Shown here: positions 14,051 through 14,961 of the stretch, in pieces
Position numbering within the stretch: position 1 is the first letter of the stretch
Layout: each line of letters opens with the position of its first letter
Source: Nocardioides sp.
GTDB taxonomy: Bacteria; Actinomycetota; Actinomycetes; Propionibacteriales; Nocardioidaceae
Direction of reading: 5' to 3'
NCBI GenBank assembly: GCA_003519585.1
Contig: DOWL01000219.1
Span: forward strand, 1-14,961
Length of the DNA stretch: 14,961 nucleotides
Notes under the pieces: generated by a model
Databases searched by the model: none
Seen by the model: only the letters and a program-made list of their open reading frames with translations
What the model was told of the DNA's origin: nothing
Program-made: the position numbers and the translations under genes

Positions 14051-14056
14051 TAAGGT
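14051..14056 (+). promoter_or_regulatory. Leaderless-type -10 element of the dehydrogenase gene
   Basis: TAAGGT matches the TAnnnT -10 of actinobacterial leaderless promoters and ends 7 bases before ATG 14064. No Shine-Dalgarno sequence is present between them. This favours the ATG over the upstream GTG at 14055, which overlaps the element itself. It also means the gene can be transcribed independently of the nitroreductase, whose stop lies 4 bases before the element. Confidence 0.6.
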
Positions 14057-14063
14057 GTCGCCC

Positions 14064-14930
14064 ATGGGTGAAGGAACATTGCAGGTCGGCGTCGTCGGGT
14101 GTGGCCTCATGGGGTCGGGCATCGCCGAGGTGAGCGCGCGCACCGGGCATGACGTGGTCGTGGTCGAGTCCAGCGAGGAGTTCGCGAAGGCCGGGCTCGC
14201 CCGGTTGGAGAACTCCCTGCACCGGGCCGAGGAGCGCGGCAAGCTCGAGGAGCGGGCCGCCGACGTACTGGCCCGGGTCCAGGTGCTCACCGACCTCGAC
14301 GCGCTGGCCGACCGCGACGTGGTGGTCGAGGCGATCGTGGAGGACGAGGCCGCGAAGGTCGAGCTGTTCAGGAAGCTCGACGCGATCGTCACCGCCCCCG
14401 ACGCGATTCTGGCCTCCAACACCTCCTCGATCCCGATCATGAAGCTCGGTGTGGTCACCTCCCGGCCGACCCAGGTGGTCGGCGTCCACTTCTTCAACCC
14501 CGTCCCGGTGCTGAAGCTGGTCGAGCTGGTGCCCTCGCTGCTGACCGCCTCCGAGACGACCGAGCGGGCCCGCAACTGGGTCGAGGGCGGCCTGGGCAAG
14601 CAGGCCATCGACTGCCAGGACCGCGCCGGGTTCGTGGTCAACTCGCTGCTGGTCCCGTTCATCCTCTCCGCGATCCGGATGTATGAGTCCGGGTTCGCCT
14701 CGGCCGAGGACATCGACCGCGGCCTGGTCCTCGGTGCCGCGCACCCGCAGGGGCCGCTGGCCCTGGCCGACCTGATCGGGCTCGACACGACCAAGGCCGT
14801 GGCCGAGTCGCTCTACGAGGAGTTCAAGGAGCCGCTGTACGCCGCCCCGCCGCTGCTGCAGCGGATGGTCGACGCCGGCCTGCTCGGCCGCAAGTCCGGC
14901 CGCGGCTTCTACACCTACGACCGCCGCTGA
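14064..14930 (+). CDS. 3-hydroxybutyryl-CoA dehydrogenase (FadB2-like)
   Basis: This 288-aa protein oxidises 3-hydroxyacyl-CoA (short chain) with NAD(P), or runs in reverse, in fatty acid/PHB-type metabolism. Seen: the N-terminal Rossmann motif GCGLMG (12-17), VVEAIVEDE (88-95) closing the NAD site, and ASNTSSIPI (117-125). The catalytic residues inferred by alignment in mind to the human enzyme are Ser121, His142 (GVHFFNPVPVLKLVE), Glu154 and Asn193. The C-terminal helical domain ends with the LLGRKSGRGFYTY signature. Length is standard for the stand-alone enzyme (no hydratase fusion), and the sequence closely resembles mycobacterial FadB2. The leaderless -10 at 14051 decides the ATG. Only 31 bases remain after the stop. 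Confidence 0.96.
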   Translation: MGEGTLQVGVVGCGLMGSGIAEVSARTGHDVVVVESSEEFAKAGLARLENSLHRAEERGKLEERAADVLARVQVLTDLDALADRDVVVEAIVEDEAAKVELFRKLDAIVTAPDAILASNTSSIPIMKLGVVTSRPTQVVGVHFFNPVPVLKLVELVPSLLTASETTERARNWVEGGLGKQAIDCQDRAGFVVNSLLVPFILSAIRMYESGFASAEDIDRGLVLGAAHPQGPLALADLIGLDTTKAVAESLYEEFKEPLYAAPPLLQRMVDAGLLGRKSGRGFYTYDRR

Positions 14931-14961
14931 GCATCATCTAGTGCCGTGAACGGAAAATACT

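Noticed and set aside
14946..14961. Start of another plus-strand gene (GTG AAC GGA AAA TAC)
   Set aside because: Only five codons are visible, with no clear ribosome binding site or -10 element; too little to call.

Overview
The window is high-GC DNA with strong G/C third-position bias, frequent GTG starts, 1-13 bp gene overlaps and leaderless-type promoters. This fits an actinobacterium, probably Nocardioides or a relative; the genus is an inference from gene style and content. No rRNA, tRNA, CRISPR array, transposase or phage gene was seen.

Region 1 (1-6111, minus strand) is one tightly packed run of eight genes, transcribed from 6111 towards 1. In order they are: a 68-aa Asp/Gly-rich repeat peptide, a JmjC/cupin-type oxygenase, a sucrase/ferredoxin-like thioredoxin-fold protein, a UbiA prenyltransferase, a geranylgeranyl-reductase-family flavoprotein, a type III polyketide synthase, an isoprenylcysteine-methyltransferase-like membrane protein, and an FAD oxidoreductase cut by the window edge. 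The last five match the enzyme set known for prenylated alkyl-methoxyhydroquinones (agq cluster of Actinoplanes missouriensis) and partly the phenolic-lipid srsABC operon of Streptomyces griseus. The first three form a separate module that looks like a small repetitive substrate, an Fe(II) oxygenase and a possible redox partner. I know of no described system for it.

Region 2 (6203-9667, minus strand) holds a large LAL-family regulator (AAA ATPase plus C-terminal LuxR helix-turn-helix) and, just upstream, a 46-aa basic small protein with a good ribosome binding site. About 245 bp of gene-free DNA with several inverted repeats follows.

Region 3 (9668-13352, minus strand) is a histidine-degradation operon: an M20 amidohydrolase (allantoate amidohydrolase-like), hutF and hutI. 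No hutG is present, so the amidohydrolase is the likely deformylase. Inside the amidohydrolase gene sits a 63-bp palindromic element that adds 21 codons in frame and has foreign codon use. A DnaA-box sequence lies in its loop and a second one lies just outside it.

Region 4 (13438-14961, plus strand) carries a divergent nitroreductase preceded by a 14-bp perfect palindrome, then a 3-hydroxybutyryl-CoA dehydrogenase preceded by a leaderless -10 element. Regions 3 and 4 look like ordinary catabolism. The most interesting parts are the repeat peptide/oxygenase module and the in-gene palindrome.
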